NCBI GenBank assembly: GCA_016207625.1
Contig: JACQPF010000222.1
Coordinates: forward strand, 1 to 16,997
DNA from: Elusimicrobiota bacterium
GTDB taxonomy: Bacteria; Elusimicrobiota; Elusimicrobia; FEN-1173
Direction: 5' to 3'
Length of the DNA: 16,997 nt
This document shows, piece by piece, positions 1 through 7,438 of this stretch (positions are counted from its first letter, which is position 1; every line of letters begins with the position of its first letter). The notes beneath the pieces are model-generated. The model searched no databases. It was not told where the DNA came from and saw only the letters and a list, made by a program, of their open reading frames with translations. The translations under genes and the position numbers were made by a program.

Positions 1-16
1 CTTGTTCCCCTTCGCA

Positions 17-52
17 TAATGAACCCCCCCTGTTTCGGATTTTGGTTCATTA
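17..52. repeat. Inverted repeat beside the truncated nuclease gene
   Basis: Two perfect 9-base arms, TAATGAACC at 17-25 and GGTTCATTA at 44-52, are separated by 18 bases that include a run of seven C. The repeat lies 22 bases beyond the stop codon of the broken nuclease gene. It could be the edge of a mobile element or a recombination site, or a weak hairpin terminator; there is no U-tract on the transcript side. No transposase or integrase gene is visible, and the window ends before any could be read. Confidence 0.45.
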
Positions 53-73
53 CACAAAACCGCGGAACTCACG

Positions 74-577
74 TCACGCACGCTTGCCGAAAGGACACAA
101 TTGATTCAGCGTGGACTTCTGTGGCGTGATGTTGGACAAGTAGTTGGTTTCAGGCCAGAATGGCGTTCCCTTAAAGGGGGCGAAGGGAACCTGGTGCCCG
201 CGGTCCACTTTAATCTTCCGCGCGGCGCCGTCGTAGTCCGCCGGCTCCAGAGTTTCCTCGGGCTTGAGCCAGGGATCCGCTCTCCATTCGCGCGTGGCCT
301 CCCTGGTATCGGCCTCCCCGGTGCCCCGCACCAGGCGGTAGACAGCCCAATCGGCGAATTTCGTCTCCCCGTTGTTGGACAGGATATAGATGTCCCGGAC
401 GATGAGCACGTTCGCGGCCGGGCCACCCGCCGGACAGCCGTGCAGGCAGAGCTTGGATTTGATCCGCTGGCCTTCCGCCGCGCAAAGCGAAAACTCGAGA
501 AACAGGAGGATGAGTCCGAAAGCGAAAAGCTTCAAACGAAGGGTATCCCCGTCCTTTGAACGGTCGGTGTAGATCAC
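74..577 (-). pseudogene. Truncated DNA/RNA non-specific endonuclease (Serratia nuclease type), secreted
   Basis: The 167-residue product begins with a hydrophobic segment at about residues 13-33 that looks like a signal peptide. It then follows the NUC family (secreted Mg-dependent nucleases that cut DNA and RNA). Visible landmarks are a CPAGG-type cysteine loop near 48, the DRGH motif at 125-128 with catalytic H128, and the NYLSNITPQKS block at 145-155 ending in LNQ with the metal-ligand Asn N158. Family members then continue with a segment holding a conserved Glu and roughly 100 more residues. Here the match stops after Q159, followed by eight unrelated residues and a stop. The other two frames do not resume the family sequence, so this is replacement or truncation rather than a simple frameshift. 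Loss of the Glu predicts an inactive enzyme. The start is GTG at 577 with a weak ribosome site, and a start further in is possible. It lies 30 bases after the preceding gene. Confidence 0.8.
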
Positions 578-607
578 GGTTTCACTCGATCCGCCGCAAA
601 GATTCGG

Positions 608-1066
608 TCATTTCTTGAAATAAAACCGGCCTCCCACATTCAATGTCGCCCCTTTGACTTTCCAACCGTCGCCCTGGTCGATTTCGCGGTAGCCGGCTCC
701 CAGGCTCCAAGTGAGCGCGTTGGTGACCGGGATCCGGAGATCCGCGACCAGCGACGACTCCCGGAACCGGATGTTATCATCATCGAATTTTCCGGTCAGT
801 GGAGAATAATTGGCGTTGAAGCCCAGTGAAGGATACTTGTCAGGGTTTTGGGACGTATCAACGGGTGTGGACGGCTTTGACTCCCAAATGTCGGCGGAAG
901 GCTTCTGGGCCTTCGCCGGGCCCCACAGGTCCCCGGATGAGGAGCGGACATTCCCGCCGTTGGTTTCCGAGGAACCGATACCAGGCCATCCCAAGAAGAT
1001 CACCAAGATTAATACGTCAAACCAAAATCGTCCCCAAGATTTCCCCCACCTGTTGCAATGTCGCAT
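608..1066 (-). CDS. Small secreted protein with a beta-barrel-like C-terminus, function unknown
   Basis: The 152-residue product has a basic N-terminus followed by a hydrophobic stretch at about residues 15-27, consistent with a signal peptide ending near GIGSSE. A low-complexity polar linker rich in Ser, Pro and Gly follows. The last 70 residues alternate polar and hydrophobic positions and close with GGRFYFKK, which resembles the end of an outer-membrane or periplasmic beta-barrel, though this protein is too short to be a full barrel. I recognise no family. The ATG at 1066 was chosen over longer in-frame starts up to 1147 because AAAGGAG sits seven bases upstream. That ribosome site lies inside a perfect palindrome at 1076-1089. 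The gene follows the metalloprotease-like lipoprotein by 77 bases. Confidence 0.65.
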   Translation of the reverse strand: MRHCNRWGKSWGRFWFDVLILVIFLGWPGIGSSETNGGNVRSSSGDLWGPAKAQKPSADIWESKPSTPVDTSQNPDKYPSLGFNANYSPLTGKFDDDNIRFRESSLVADLRIPVTNALTWSLGAGYREIDQGDGWKVKGATLNVGGRFYFKK

Positions 1067-1075
1067 AAACAGACT

Positions 1076-1089
1076 CCTTTCGCGAAAGG
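1076..1089 (-). promoter_or_regulatory. Hairpin overlapping the ribosome binding site of the downstream gene
   Basis: CCTTTCGCGAAAGG is a perfect 14-base palindrome able to form a 5-bp stem with a CGCG loop. On the minus strand the AAAGG arm is part of the AAAGGAG ribosome site for the gene starting at 1066, so folding would mask it. A regulatory role is inferred from this overlap only. Confidence 0.35.
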
Positions 1090-1143
1090 GCGCAAGGCCC
1101 CCTATTTTCTGAATCTCCAGGCCCGACTTCATGTGGAAGCGAC

Positions 1144-2202
1144 TCAATAATGGAATTTGCCTGCCCCAGGTTTCATTTCAGGATTGCTACCAATGGGGCA
1201 GTCTTCGGCGGATAGTTCTTCGGCCCACGCCCGGTAGGCGAACAGGGACACCGGGTTCATCACGCAGGCGTCGTTCCCATAGGGGTGCATAAAGTGGAAC
1301 AGTTGATGGCCGATTTCATGGGTAGCACCTATGCCGGCGAGTTGGGCCGCCTCTTCGAAGGTGTAGTTTTCTCCGCCGCGCATTTGCCGGGCCCACTTAT
1401 CTTCAGCCGTGAAGGCGAAAGTGCTCCAAATGGAAAAGGTCCCAAAACGGGAGCTTTTGCTGTAGGTCGTGATCCCGTTGCTGTAGCCGCCGCGGATCGC
1501 TGAATGGACGGAAGGATAGACGTGCTCTACGCTGGCGAGGATCTGGTTGGTCAGCACCAGCTCGTAGGGCACCTCCCCATAACCCAAGGCAAGCCACATC
1601 ATGTATTCGTTGTAGGGGGAATCGTCGATGATCGGGCCGCCGTCCAGCGCCCGGATGGTTCGCCAGCTTTCGATGCGCTGCAGTTGCAGCTCCGCCAGAG
1701 CCGCCCCCAGCGCTTCATAGTTGGCTTCCTTGATTTCCACATGGGGCTTAACGTATTCAATCATGCCGGCAAGAGGTTCCCCCATCTGGCGGAATCCTTG
1801 ACCGAAGTCCCTAGCCAGACGACCGGGATCGCCCCGGCCGCTCTTAAAATCGTAGATTTGTTTTCGGACGTCCCGCTCGTTCTTTCGAGGGATTTTCTGG
1901 AAAAGGGCCTCTATGGGAATTTCATCGGTGGGGGAAAACCGCAATTCTAAGCCGAAGTGTTCGCGGGCCGTGTCCCGCGTGGCTTGAAGCAATATCTGTA
2001 ATTGGGCAGGCGTCATGCGCGGCAGGCGCGGGTTGACGGCATAAGCGACGCGCAGTTCGATAGAACCTTGTGGAAAGGTGGGCAACGATAATTCGCTCGG
2101 CTCCTCTCTTCGCTGGCAACCTACTACGAGGAGGGCAAAAATGACGACAGCCAGCCGCCATTCTGGTGGAGATAAAAAAGAAGTGGCCATATTGGTCAGC
2201 AC
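1144..2202 (-). CDS. Lipoprotein with a metzincin/archaemetzincin-like zinc protease motif
   Basis: The 352-residue product starts with a lipoprotein signal: hydrophobic residues 17-28 and lipobox VVGC with C29 as the predicted lipidated cysteine, placing it on the periplasmic face of a membrane. The key region is residues 295-315: HEIGH with zinc ligands H295 and H299 and catalytic E296, then H303 and H306, then CVM at 313-315 followed by NP. This resembles a metzincin site with a Met-turn, especially the archaemetzincin CxM ending, but the third histidine is one residue later than in the classical HExxHxxGxxH. The rest matches nothing I know, so the substrate is unknown. The frame opens at GTG 2202, overlapping the helicase gene by 7 bases; an ATG at 2190 would leave a 5-base gap and is equally credible (subtract four from residue numbers). 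Tight spacing implies co-transcription with the helicase gene. Confidence 0.75.
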   Translation of the reverse strand: MLTNMATSFLSPPEWRLAVVIFALLVVGCQRREEPSELSLPTFPQGSIELRVAYAVNPRLPRMTPAQLQILLQATRDTAREHFGLELRFSPTDEIPIEALFQKIPRKNERDVRKQIYDFKSGRGDPGRLARDFGQGFRQMGEPLAGMIEYVKPHVEIKEANYEALGAALAELQLQRIESWRTIRALDGGPIIDDSPYNEYMMWLALGYGEVPYELVLTNQILASVEHVYPSVHSAIRGGYSNGITTYSKSSRFGTFSIWSTFAFTAEDKWARQMRGGENYTFEEAAQLAGIGATHEIGHQLFHFMHPYGNDACVMNPVSLFAYRAWAEELSAEDCPIGSNPEMKPGAGKFHY

Positions 2203-5200
2203 ACCTGCCAGACTCCCTTCTCCCGCTTCCCCATGGCGATCCGGCCAATAACGGCTTGATCTTCGAAGGAATACAACATTCCCGCGTGGCGGACTTTCCA
2301 GCCCAGCATGGTGCGGACTTCCACGCAGACAGCCAGGTGCCTTCCATCGGGGGACCGCTCAGCCGACTCGACGCGACACCGTCCGCCGCCCACCAAGGGA
2401 GCGACGCAGGCCGCCACCGTTTCCCACCGCCCGGGATCATCCGCTTTTCGCCGGGTTGCCTCTAAAAGACCGACCAGGACTTCAAACCGATTGCTCCCTT
2501 TCCCGACTATATATTCTACGTGCATGGCCACACCCGTTATATCGCATACCCGCAAGTCATCGAGGTGGGAGCGGCGGCCGCTCCATAGGCAGGGCTTGGC
2601 TTCCAGGGGAGCGCAGAATTTCCCCGCCACAGACCTGACGGCCTCTGACTCCAGCAAGAGGGCGCCAGAGAGACTGCTGGACACAAAAAGTTTTTTCAGG
2701 GCTTTTTTCCCGCTGGCCGCGCATCTCTCCAATTCCCGCGGCAGAACTTTTTTGCCGGTGACCTCGCACGTTTCCAGTAGCCCGGGCATAACAGCCTTGC
2801 CAGTGACCTCGCAACGCTCGGCCTCGGCGGGCAGGAGAGGCTGGTTTGTTTCGGGACAGACGATGAATTCCAAACGATGCCCCGTCTTCCCCGAAACCGC
2901 CGAATGCACCTGTTCATCCATTCGGTAACGTTTTCCAGATGCTTGACTGACGGCCAATTCAGTCTCCAGTATCTCGGCCGACGTTAATTCACACCGGGCG
3001 AAAAACTCCGGTTCGGCTCTCTTTCCGCTCAAAGCGGAGGTCTTGAGTAGGGACGAGATGACCGACCGCCCCGTTACGGCTGACTTCTCGACCTCGTCGG
3101 CCAAGACACGCTTACCGCTGAGTCCACACACGGCGGCATGTTCCGGGAGGGCTCTCCGGCCGCTCGCCTCCGACCGGACCAGGAGGTGCCGCAACACGGC
3201 TTTGCCGCTGATTTCGCAACGCCCCAGGCATTCGCGCGGCGCCCTCTTCCCCGTGGAAGCGCAGGTGTCCATCTCCGGCTGGCTCCATATTTCACTCGTG
3301 GACGGTCGTAAGGTGAGGAAGCTCTCGTAAACATCCTCGGATCCAAGGCTGTAGGAGACGCGCAGGCGGTTTTGGCGATGGCTCATTCCTCCGAGTCCAA
3401 TCAACACGACCCCGACCCTGGGCGTAAAGTCGTCCTCCAGCTTTTTTCGCTTCCTCGCATCCTGGCCGGCCGCCCGTAGCTCCTGCACCAGCCGTTCCTG
3501 GTAAAAGCGGCAGAACTCCGCGACGCCCGTGTCTTCCAGGACCTTGGCCTTCAATTGCTCAATATTCACCCCGACCGTAGACGGGTCCTCCAAGGAGTCC
3601 CCCAGAGATGGGAGGGAACTTCGTTCCAGGATTCGGTGTGCCTCTGAGAAGCAATTGACTTCCACCAGCCGCTCGTAACTATCGTGGGCCACCGTCACTC
3701 GCGCCCGGAGAAGGGCCGTGCCGTCGAAACACCGCCAGGTCTCCTCCACGCGGGAGCCTTGGAAAGTGCCGCCGAAGCCGTCCACCCAACCCCGGACGAC
3801 TTCCTCGACCCGTGGGGCGGCGGTTTGATCGACATCTTCCACTTGGTGCCGCCCTGCGCCGGCCACGCGGGCGACCAAGCGCTCAAAAGCCGGCGTTCCA
3901 GGCTTGTAGAGGGTTGCGGAACCCTCCGAGGACACCTGGCCGTCCTCAAACCGGATCACCTCGCGTTGTCCGTCCAGATCGCATATATAGGTTCCTGACG
4001 GATCGGGAGACAGCCGCGCCCCCAGGCTCTCCAGCGCGGAAAGGACGAAGTTGCGGGGCTCCATGGACCGGGAGAGGGGCGGCAGTTTGGGGGACCGGGG
4101 GCCCGAATCGAGAGCCCCGTTCATGCCTCCCAACATGGCGTTGATGTTGTCCTCTTCGTGTTTCAACTCCTCCTTGGCCTCCAAAATGTTTTTTTCCGCC
4201 ATGCGAGTGGCCGCCTCCACATCCTTGCCGGCCAGGGAAGCGACGATCAGCTCCCGGATTTTCTCCTCAAAACCCTTGGAGTCCTCCTCATCTTCATTAA
4301 GCCCGGCGCCCTCCAATAACGCCTCCACGTCGCCCACGGCGTGGGATGCCATCTGGAGCTTCTCCATGAGCCTGCCCACGATATGCTCCTCAAAGGTGTC
4401 GCGTAGAATGACGTTGAAAATGCACACGCTGGCATGTTGGGAAGCCAACCGCTGGACGCGGCCGATCCGCTGCTCCACGACCATGGGGTTCCAGGGGAGG
4501 TCGAAGTTGACCAGGACGTTCGCCACCTGGAGGTTGACACCTTCGGAGCCGGCCTCGGTGGAGACGATCACATGGATTTCAGGAGGATCTTTCCAGAACC
4601 GGGAGATGGTCTGTTGGTTGCGCTGACCAGAGTCGCCGTTGATGAGCCCACAGGGGATGCCCTTCTCTCCCAAAAGAGCCTCGATGGTGGTCTGAGTCTC
4701 CCGGCGGGTGGTGAAAACCACCATCCGCCACCGATCCGGGTTCTCCGCCTTGAGCTGGTCGATCAAGGCCCCCAGCCCTTGCAGTTTGGCCGTGGTCCGC
4801 ATCCGATGGACAACGGCCCGAACTTGCTCCGCCAAGGAGGTGGGGGCTGTTTCGTTCCGCGCCATATTCTCCAACTGTGCCAATAGTGCGTGTGGGCTGC
4901 TGACTGTGGCCTGGAGGATGGAAATCTGGGCGAGCCGGTTGAGTTTTTGGATGGGCTTGGCGATGATATCAATGATTTCCAATTCTTCGGAGGTGGGGTC
5001 TACTTTGTGGAGTTGGACCTTGCGGTCTGGGAAAGAGAGCTTGGCGTCCGCCCGCCGGAACCGGGACATGTAGCCGTAGACGATGGACCGAAATTCGTTT
5101 TGCTTTTCCGGCCTTAGTTTTCGCGCTTTGGTACGGCCGTCGGCGATGAAATTCCGAACGAACATCCCTTCGGTCCCGAAGGGGTTCTCATGCCCGCGGG

Positions 5201-5900
5201 CCACAGTCAGGAGGTCCACCAGAGAATAGAGGTCCCAGAGCCGGTTATGGATGGGGGTCGCGGTCAGCATGAGGACGTACTTGAAGAGCCTGTCCGCCAG
5301 AGCCTGGCGGAAGCGTATGGCCCTCTGCGGGGTCCTGTCGGTCCCGTAGAGGTTGCGGAGTTTGTGGGCCTCGTCCAGGACGAGCATCTCGAACCCCGCC
5401 TTGGCGATGAGGTCTAGGTAGAGACGGGCCGAGTCGTAGGTCGTGATGACGGCGCCTATTTCTCCCGGCGGCTTGGCTTCGACCAAATCCTTGCCCACGG
5501 CGCCCACGCCGGGGATTCCAAATTTCACCTCCAGCTCCTCTTTCCATTGGGGGATGAGCAGTTTGGGACAGACGACCAGCACCTTGGATAGCCGTCCCCG
5601 GGCGATGAGTTCGCTGGCGACAAGGCCCGCGCTGATCGTTTTTCCAAGACCCACGTCGTCCGCCAAAAGCGTCACGGGAAGGCGGCGGCAGAAGGTGATC
5701 AAGTTGGTGACTTGGTGGTGATACGGCTCCAGCCGGTCGCGCCACTGGCCTTCGGAGCGAAGGTCTTCCCGGCTTTCGATGACGATGGGTTCTATGAGGT
5801 CGTACTCTACGGCGGCCCGGTACAAGGAGTAGTCGGCTTGGTCCGCGATGCGGCGGAGAGGCTTGAATTGAAACGTCAAATTTGACGGACTTCTATTCAC
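2196..5900 (-). CDS. SNF2/HepA-family DEAD-box helicase with 17 C-terminal Cys/Ser-[ST]-G-K repeats
   Basis: The 1234-residue protein has a complete SNF2-type ATPase core. Walker A is DDVGLGKT at 81-88, Walker B is DEAH at 176-179, motif III is TATP at 213-216, motif V is STEAGSEGVNLQ at 447-458 and motif VI is QRIGRVQR at 477-484. This core is related to RapA/HepA and to SNF2-like helicases of some defence systems, and should hydrolyse ATP to move on DNA or remodel nucleoprotein. Residues 520-590 are acidic and helical, probably coiled coil, and 600-879 are a mixed domain I do not recognise. Residues 880 to about 1133 are 17 units of 15 residues, [C/S]-x-x-[S/T]-G-[K/R], followed by a roughly 100-residue C-terminal domain. 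Translation starts at GTG 5900 directly after the TAA of the preceding gene, with GGAG nine bases upstream. No nuclease or methylase domain is visible. The core call is firm; the biological role is unknown. Confidence 0.9.
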   Translation of the reverse strand: MNRSPSNLTFQFKPLRRIADQADYSLYRAAVEYDLIEPIVIESREDLRSEGQWRDRLEPYHHQVTNLITFCRRLPVTLLADDVGLGKTISAGLVASELIARGRLSKVLVVCPKLLIPQWKEELEVKFGIPGVGAVGKDLVEAKPPGEIGAVITTYDSARLYLDLIAKAGFEMLVLDEAHKLRNLYGTDRTPQRAIRFRQALADRLFKYVLMLTATPIHNRLWDLYSLVDLLTVARGHENPFGTEGMFVRNFIADGRTKARKLRPEKQNEFRSIVYGYMSRFRRADAKLSFPDRKVQLHKVDPTSEELEIIDIIAKPIQKLNRLAQISILQATVSSPHALLAQLENMARNETAPTSLAEQVRAVVHRMRTTAKLQGLGALIDQLKAENPDRWRMVVFTTRRETQTTIEALLGEKGIPCGLINGDSGQRNQQTISRFWKDPPEIHVIVSTEAGSEGVNLQVANVLVNFDLPWNPMVVEQRIGRVQRLASQHASVCIFNVILRDTFEEHIVGRLMEKLQMASHAVGDVEALLEGAGLNEDEEDSKGFEEKIRELIVASLAGKDVEAATRMAEKNILEAKEELKHEEDNINAMLGGMNGALDSGPRSPKLPPLSRSMEPRNFVLSALESLGARLSPDPSGTYICDLDGQREVIRFEDGQVSSEGSATLYKPGTPAFERLVARVAGAGRHQVEDVDQTAAPRVEEVVRGWVDGFGGTFQGSRVEETWRCFDGTALLRARVTVAHDSYERLVEVNCFSEAHRILERSSLPSLGDSLEDPSTVGVNIEQLKAKVLEDTGVAEFCRFYQERLVQELRAAGQDARKRKKLEDDFTPRVGVVLIGLGGMSHRQNRLRVSYSLGSEDVYESFLTLRPSTSEIWSQPEMDTCASTGKRAPRECLGRCEISGKAVLRHLLVRSEASGRRALPEHAAVCGLSGKRVLADEVEKSAVTGRSVISSLLKTSALSGKRAEPEFFARCELTSAEILETELAVSQASGKRYRMDEQVHSAVSGKTGHRLEFIVCPETNQPLLPAEAERCEVTGKAVMPGLLETCEVTGKKVLPRELERCAASGKKALKKLFVSSSLSGALLLESEAVRSVAGKFCAPLEAKPCLWSGRRSHLDDLRVCDITGVAMHVEYIVGKGSNRFEVLVGLLEATRRKADDPGRWETVAACVAPLVGGGRCRVESAERSPDGRHLAVCVEVRTMLGWKVRHAGMLYSFEDQAVIGRIAMGKREKGVWQVC
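2502..3263 (-). repeat. Tract encoding 17 tandem 15-residue units within the helicase
   Basis: Unit starts fall at residues 880, 895, 910, 925, 940, 955, 970, 985, 1000, 1015, 1030, 1045, 1060, 1075, 1090, 1104 and 1119. All units are 15 residues except the fifteenth, which is 14. Position 1 is Cys in 10 units and Ser in 7. Position 4 is Ser or Thr in 16. Gly follows in 15 (counting the short unit), and Lys or Arg at position 6 in 13. Position 8 favours Ala or Val, position 9 Leu, and position 13 a hydrophobic residue. Units 11 and 12 both begin CEVTGK and are closest to each other. The DNA period is therefore 45 bases, but the units are well diverged at the nucleotide level. Confidence 0.9.
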
Positions 5901-6182
5901 TTACTTTTTCTCCACTACAGGTCCATTTCCAATCTCCGCCGTCTCTTTCCTTTCAGGTTCTTTGAAGGCTGCCACCTCCGGTTTGTTTTGTACGGCAGAG
6001 ACCTCTGGTTTTTCCTCGTAATACATTTTGACTCTAACAATTCCCTCTTTTGCCGCTTGCGCAACGGTTGCCTTGTCGATAATTTCCGATAGAGCTTCGT
6101 AAAAATAATACGAAAATTCATCGCGCTGTCTTTTCGTCAGATCTTTTGTCATTTCATCAAGGATTGGCTTGTATTTGAACAT
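5901..6182 (-). CDS. 93-residue protein of unknown function upstream of the helicase
   Basis: The product is a small soluble protein. Residues 1-55 are predicted helical and charged, and residues 56-93 form a Lys/Glu/Pro-rich tail that is probably disordered; it contains KPEV twice (about 58-61 and 67-70). I recognise no domain. The ATG at 6182 has a strong ribosome site, GGGGAGGTGAT, just upstream. The TAA stop abuts the helicase GTG with no spacer, so the two are very likely translationally coupled and the protein may be a helicase partner, though that is inference from position. The coding sequence is AT-rich (22 G+C of 60 at 6061-6120), unlike the pump genes. Confidence 0.7.
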   Translation of the reverse strand: MFKYKPILDEMTKDLTKRQRDEFSYYFYEALSEIIDKATVAQAAKEGIVRVKMYYEEKPEVSAVQNKPEVAAFKEPERKETAEIGNGPVVEKK

Positions 6183-6193
6183 GGATCACCTCC

Positions 6194-6208
6194 CCTGGAC
6201 TGCCCAGG
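6194..6208 (-). other. Short hairpin before the ribosome site of the 93-residue gene
   Basis: CCTGG at 6194-6198 and CCAGG at 6204-6208 can pair with a five-base loop, immediately upstream of the GGAGG ribosome site of the gene starting at 6182. The stem is short and could be chance. I see no promoter in the surrounding 77-base gap. Confidence 0.2.
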
Positions 6209-6259
6209 AACATGATTTTATCTCCCCACACGGACGAGACCCCATATTTCGACGGCGAT

Positions 6260-6667
6260 CTAACTTCGCGCCGCCAGGGAGTCCATCTCCTCCACCACGC
6301 GCTTCATCAGCAGCACGTTGACCTCGTCAAACTCCAGCCCTTTCAACACGTTCATGAACGTCCGCAAGGCTTCGGCGTGGGTGGCGATACACATTTTCCT
6401 CACCTGCTCAAAACCATCGATATCTCCTTCCGGCAGCAAAAGCGTATCAGCGTTCAGCATCTGGGATTTTTGCTCTTCGTTGAACTCAGTTCCCAAATGC
6501 TCCCTGGCGAGGGCGAAATACTTCTCTACCTTCTGTCGATCGAATTTTCCGCACGTGGCCACATAACGAAATATGGCCAGGTTCCCTTCGATCTGTTTCC
6601 TAATGAGGATCCTGGCTGTGTCATCTTTTGGCTTTCGTGAACCGAATAATTTCTTAAGAAAGTGCAT
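6260..6667 (-). CDS. 135-residue soluble protein of unknown function
   Basis: The protein has no signal peptide or membrane segment. It opens with a short basic stretch (about residues 5-14) and is otherwise predicted mainly helical, with alternating charged and hydrophobic residues throughout. No catalytic motif or known family is apparent. The ATG at 6667 is preceded by AGGTGG at an eight-base spacing. It is separated from the next gene by 77 bases that contain a short hairpin (6194-6208) just before that gene's ribosome site. A G+C-rich hairpin lies between it and the lipoprotein gene upstream, so it may have its own level of expression. Confidence 0.65.
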   Translation of the reverse strand: MHFLKKLFGSRKPKDDTARILIRKQIEGNLAIFRYVATCGKFDRQKVEKYFALAREHLGTEFNEEQKSQMLNADTLLLPEGDIDGFEQVRKMCIATHAEALRTFMNVLKGLEFDEVNVLLMKRVVEEMDSLAARS

Positions 6668-6692
6668 TCAAAAGCCACCTATCGAACCAGCT

Positions 6693-6723
6693 CAGCCGCG
6701 CCGCCCGTGGGCGGCGTCGGCTG
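6693..6723 (-). other. Strong G+C-rich hairpin between two genes, terminator- or attenuator-like
   Basis: Bases 6693-6706 pair with 6709-6723 over about 14 bp with a single one-base bulge. The hairpin lies directly after the stop of the lipoprotein gene (6729) and before the start of the 135-residue gene (6667). On the transcript no U-tract follows the stem, so it is not a classical Rho-independent terminator. It may stabilise the upstream message or partially attenuate readthrough; that function is inferred. Confidence 0.4.
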
Positions 6724-6728
6724 GAGCG

Positions 6729-7406
6729 TCAGTTCTCAAACCGGGTTCCAATATTGTTGCGAATAGACCTTCTTGGCATGATTTCCTGCCTATCGTACTC
6801 ATTTTCAGTCAGGGACCTCATGAAACCGTATTCGATGTATCGATTCGACACATTCTTTTTTTCTTGTGCCCCGATGGTAAAACCCAACATTTTCCTTGTC
6901 CCGACATAAGGTTGGAATTGATGAGTTAATGTCATGGACTCGTATATATACCGGCTCGGATCGCTCATCCTATGCGCTGCAATCATGCTTGCGGAGAGCT
7001 GTATGGGTGGGCCCCAGATGCCAATGTATGGATTGAACGCGAGTGAAGAGGCGAGCCGATCGGTGTTGTTGTTTATGAGGCCATGGGTGTATGCGATTCG
7101 GCTTTGGACATTAAAGAATGATGGGGAGAAATCGACGGCAACAACGTTGTCGCTTCCCACCTGTTTAATGAAATAGTAGCCGATCCCCACGAGTGCCAGT
7201 GGGTTTAAATGAAGACCTGTAAATTCGTCTCGTTCCAACAGGCCCCAAAAGAGGGGGGCCAGATTAATTTCGACAAATAGGCCTTGGTCGGTAGAACCGA
7301 CGGCGGATTGTGTTGCTCTGTAGAATGTGTGCTGACCATCAAAGCGGCTGCCAGCACATGAGCATAATAGTAAAAGAATTACTGCCGATACGATTGGCCT
7401 AGACAC
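6729..7406 (-). CDS. Predicted lipoprotein of unknown function, downstream of the RND permease
   Basis: The 225-residue product starts with a short lipoprotein signal: Ser-Arg, then a hydrophobic run with LLLL, then lipobox LCSC with C17 as the likely lipidated residue. The mature part contains many aromatic and Gly-rich beta-type segments, such as GIGYYF and NPYIGIWGPP, that would fit a beta-rich envelope protein or small barrel, but I recognise no family. The frame stays open to 7601, inside the permease gene. I chose GTG at 7406 because GGGAGG sits about five bases upstream and the signal sequence begins there, 32 bases after the permease stop. Base composition is lower in G+C (26 of 60 at 6901-6960) than in the pump genes. 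It might assist the pump, but only position suggests that. Confidence 0.7.
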   Translation of the reverse strand: MSRPIVSAVILLLLCSCAGSRFDGQHTFYRATQSAVGSTDQGLFVEINLAPLFWGLLERDEFTGLHLNPLALVGIGYYFIKQVGSDNVVAVDFSPSFFNVQSRIAYTHGLINNNTDRLASSLAFNPYIGIWGPPIQLSASMIAAHRMSDPSRYIYESMTLTHQFQPYVGTRKMLGFTIGAQEKKNVSNRYIEYGFMRSLTENEYDRQEIMPRRSIRNNIGTRFEN

Positions 7407-7438
7407 CCCTACCTCCCGTGAAGACGCACAACATGGAT

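Noticed and set aside
2502..3263. Relation of the CxVTGK units to ribosomal protein bL28
   Set aside because: bL28 has a similar CxVTGK start, but only once and in a different context. The likeness is limited to a few residues.
2196..5900. Complete DISARM-type defence locus
   Set aside because: A SNF2-like helicase is present, but none of the methylase, DUF1998 or phospholipase-D-like partners of that system is visible in the window.
6693..6723. Rho-independent terminator
   Set aside because: The stem is strong but no U-tract follows it on the transcript, so I listed it only as a hairpin.
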